A stretch of DNA of 64,000 nucleotides from Lichenostomus cassidix (Eukaryota; Chordata; Aves; Passeriformes; Meliphagidae): assembly GCA_008360975.2 (NCBI GenBank), contig CM039180.1:12181122-12245121 (forward strand), in the 5' to 3' direction. Position 1 is the first letter of the stretch; each line of letters opens with the position of its first letter. Shown here one piece after another: positions 63,661 to 64,000 of this stretch. The notes beneath the pieces are model-generated. The model searched no databases. It saw only the letters and a list, made by a program, of their open reading frames with translations, and was not told where the DNA came from. The position numbers and the translations under genes are program-made.

Positions 63661-64000
63661 TAGTCTACTCTAGTCTATTCAAAATTCAAGAGTTTTATTC
63701 CTCCAAGTGCCTAGATCACGTCTAGAAAAGAACAGTCTGCCAAGTTACAGAAGTCCTTTTGAAGGCATTGTTCATTGCAATGCAAAATGACAAGATGAGA
63801 GGATAAAATCATTTGTATATTTAAAGACGTGGACTACAGGTAATAGAAATCTTGTTAGTACCTATGCAGACAAATAAAATTTAAATTTTCACTGTCAAGG
63901 TATCTGACAGCAATTTTGAATGGCTGAAAATTATTTCTTCTCCTCCTTAAATATTTATTTAAAGGAGTTTTTGATTCATAAGACATTAATACATGTTCAT

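Larger units (their letters stand above)
62246..64000. other. Part of RELN intron 25
   Basis: This is the upstream intron leading to the exon 26 acceptor (ttcctcag before 62245). It contains two CR1 LINE fragments (about 62370-62827 and 63415-63660). The rest is unique AT-rich sequence, and I see no exon in it. Confidence 0.75.

Overview
This window is a piece of a vertebrate chromosome, most likely from a bird. It holds 38 consecutive internal coding exons of one gene, reelin (RELN), read on the minus strand from about 62.2 kb down to about 4.5 kb. The protein identity comes from the translated exons. They spell out reelin repeats with BNR/Asp-box motifs (for example [12 protein letters not shown]), EGF-like modules (for example [16 protein letters not shown]) and the repeated RFRWWQP / WAIDNV signature, in the order of the mammalian protein. 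A bird source is suggested by compact introns (79 bp to 5.4 kb) and by four CR1 LINE fragments, the typical avian repeat. A non-avian reptile is not excluded.

Layout in the direction of transcription (right to left). 62246-64000 is part of the upstream intron, with two CR1 fragments. 62245-61506 holds the end of repeat 2 and the start of repeat 3, including the N-t cleavage region. 61.5-48 kb covers repeat 3, 48-39.5 kb repeat 4, 39-27.4 kb repeat 5, 26.3-17 kb repeat 6 (the receptor-binding unit), 16.9-11 kb repeat 7 and 10.6-4.5 kb repeat 8. 1-4461 is the start of the intron after the last exon seen. Every exon junction was placed by splice signals plus reading-frame continuity. The 38 exons total 6744 nt, about 2248 codons or roughly 65% of reelin, corresponding to about residues 1180-3427 of the human protein. 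If human numbering holds (65 exons, exon 64 a 6-nt microexon), they are exons 26-63. The first 25 exons, the microexon and the terminal exon encoding the basic C-terminus lie outside the window.

The coding sequence looks intact, with no frameshift or premature stop in the chosen exons. Residues known to matter in mammalian reelin are present: the N-t (Pro|Ala) and C-t (Ala|Asp) cleavage junctions, the cysteine that links dimers, and the two repeat-6 lysines that bind VLDLR/ApoER2. Points of interest are mostly in gene structure: a GC-AG intron, two poor 5' splice sites, a U12-like 5' splice site, 79- and 92-bp introns, matching exon architecture in repeats 4 and 6, an immediate stop codon if the exon-63 donor is not used, an intronic CTCF-like motif and several local tandem repeats. 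I found no second gene, RNA gene, CRISPR array or novel system.
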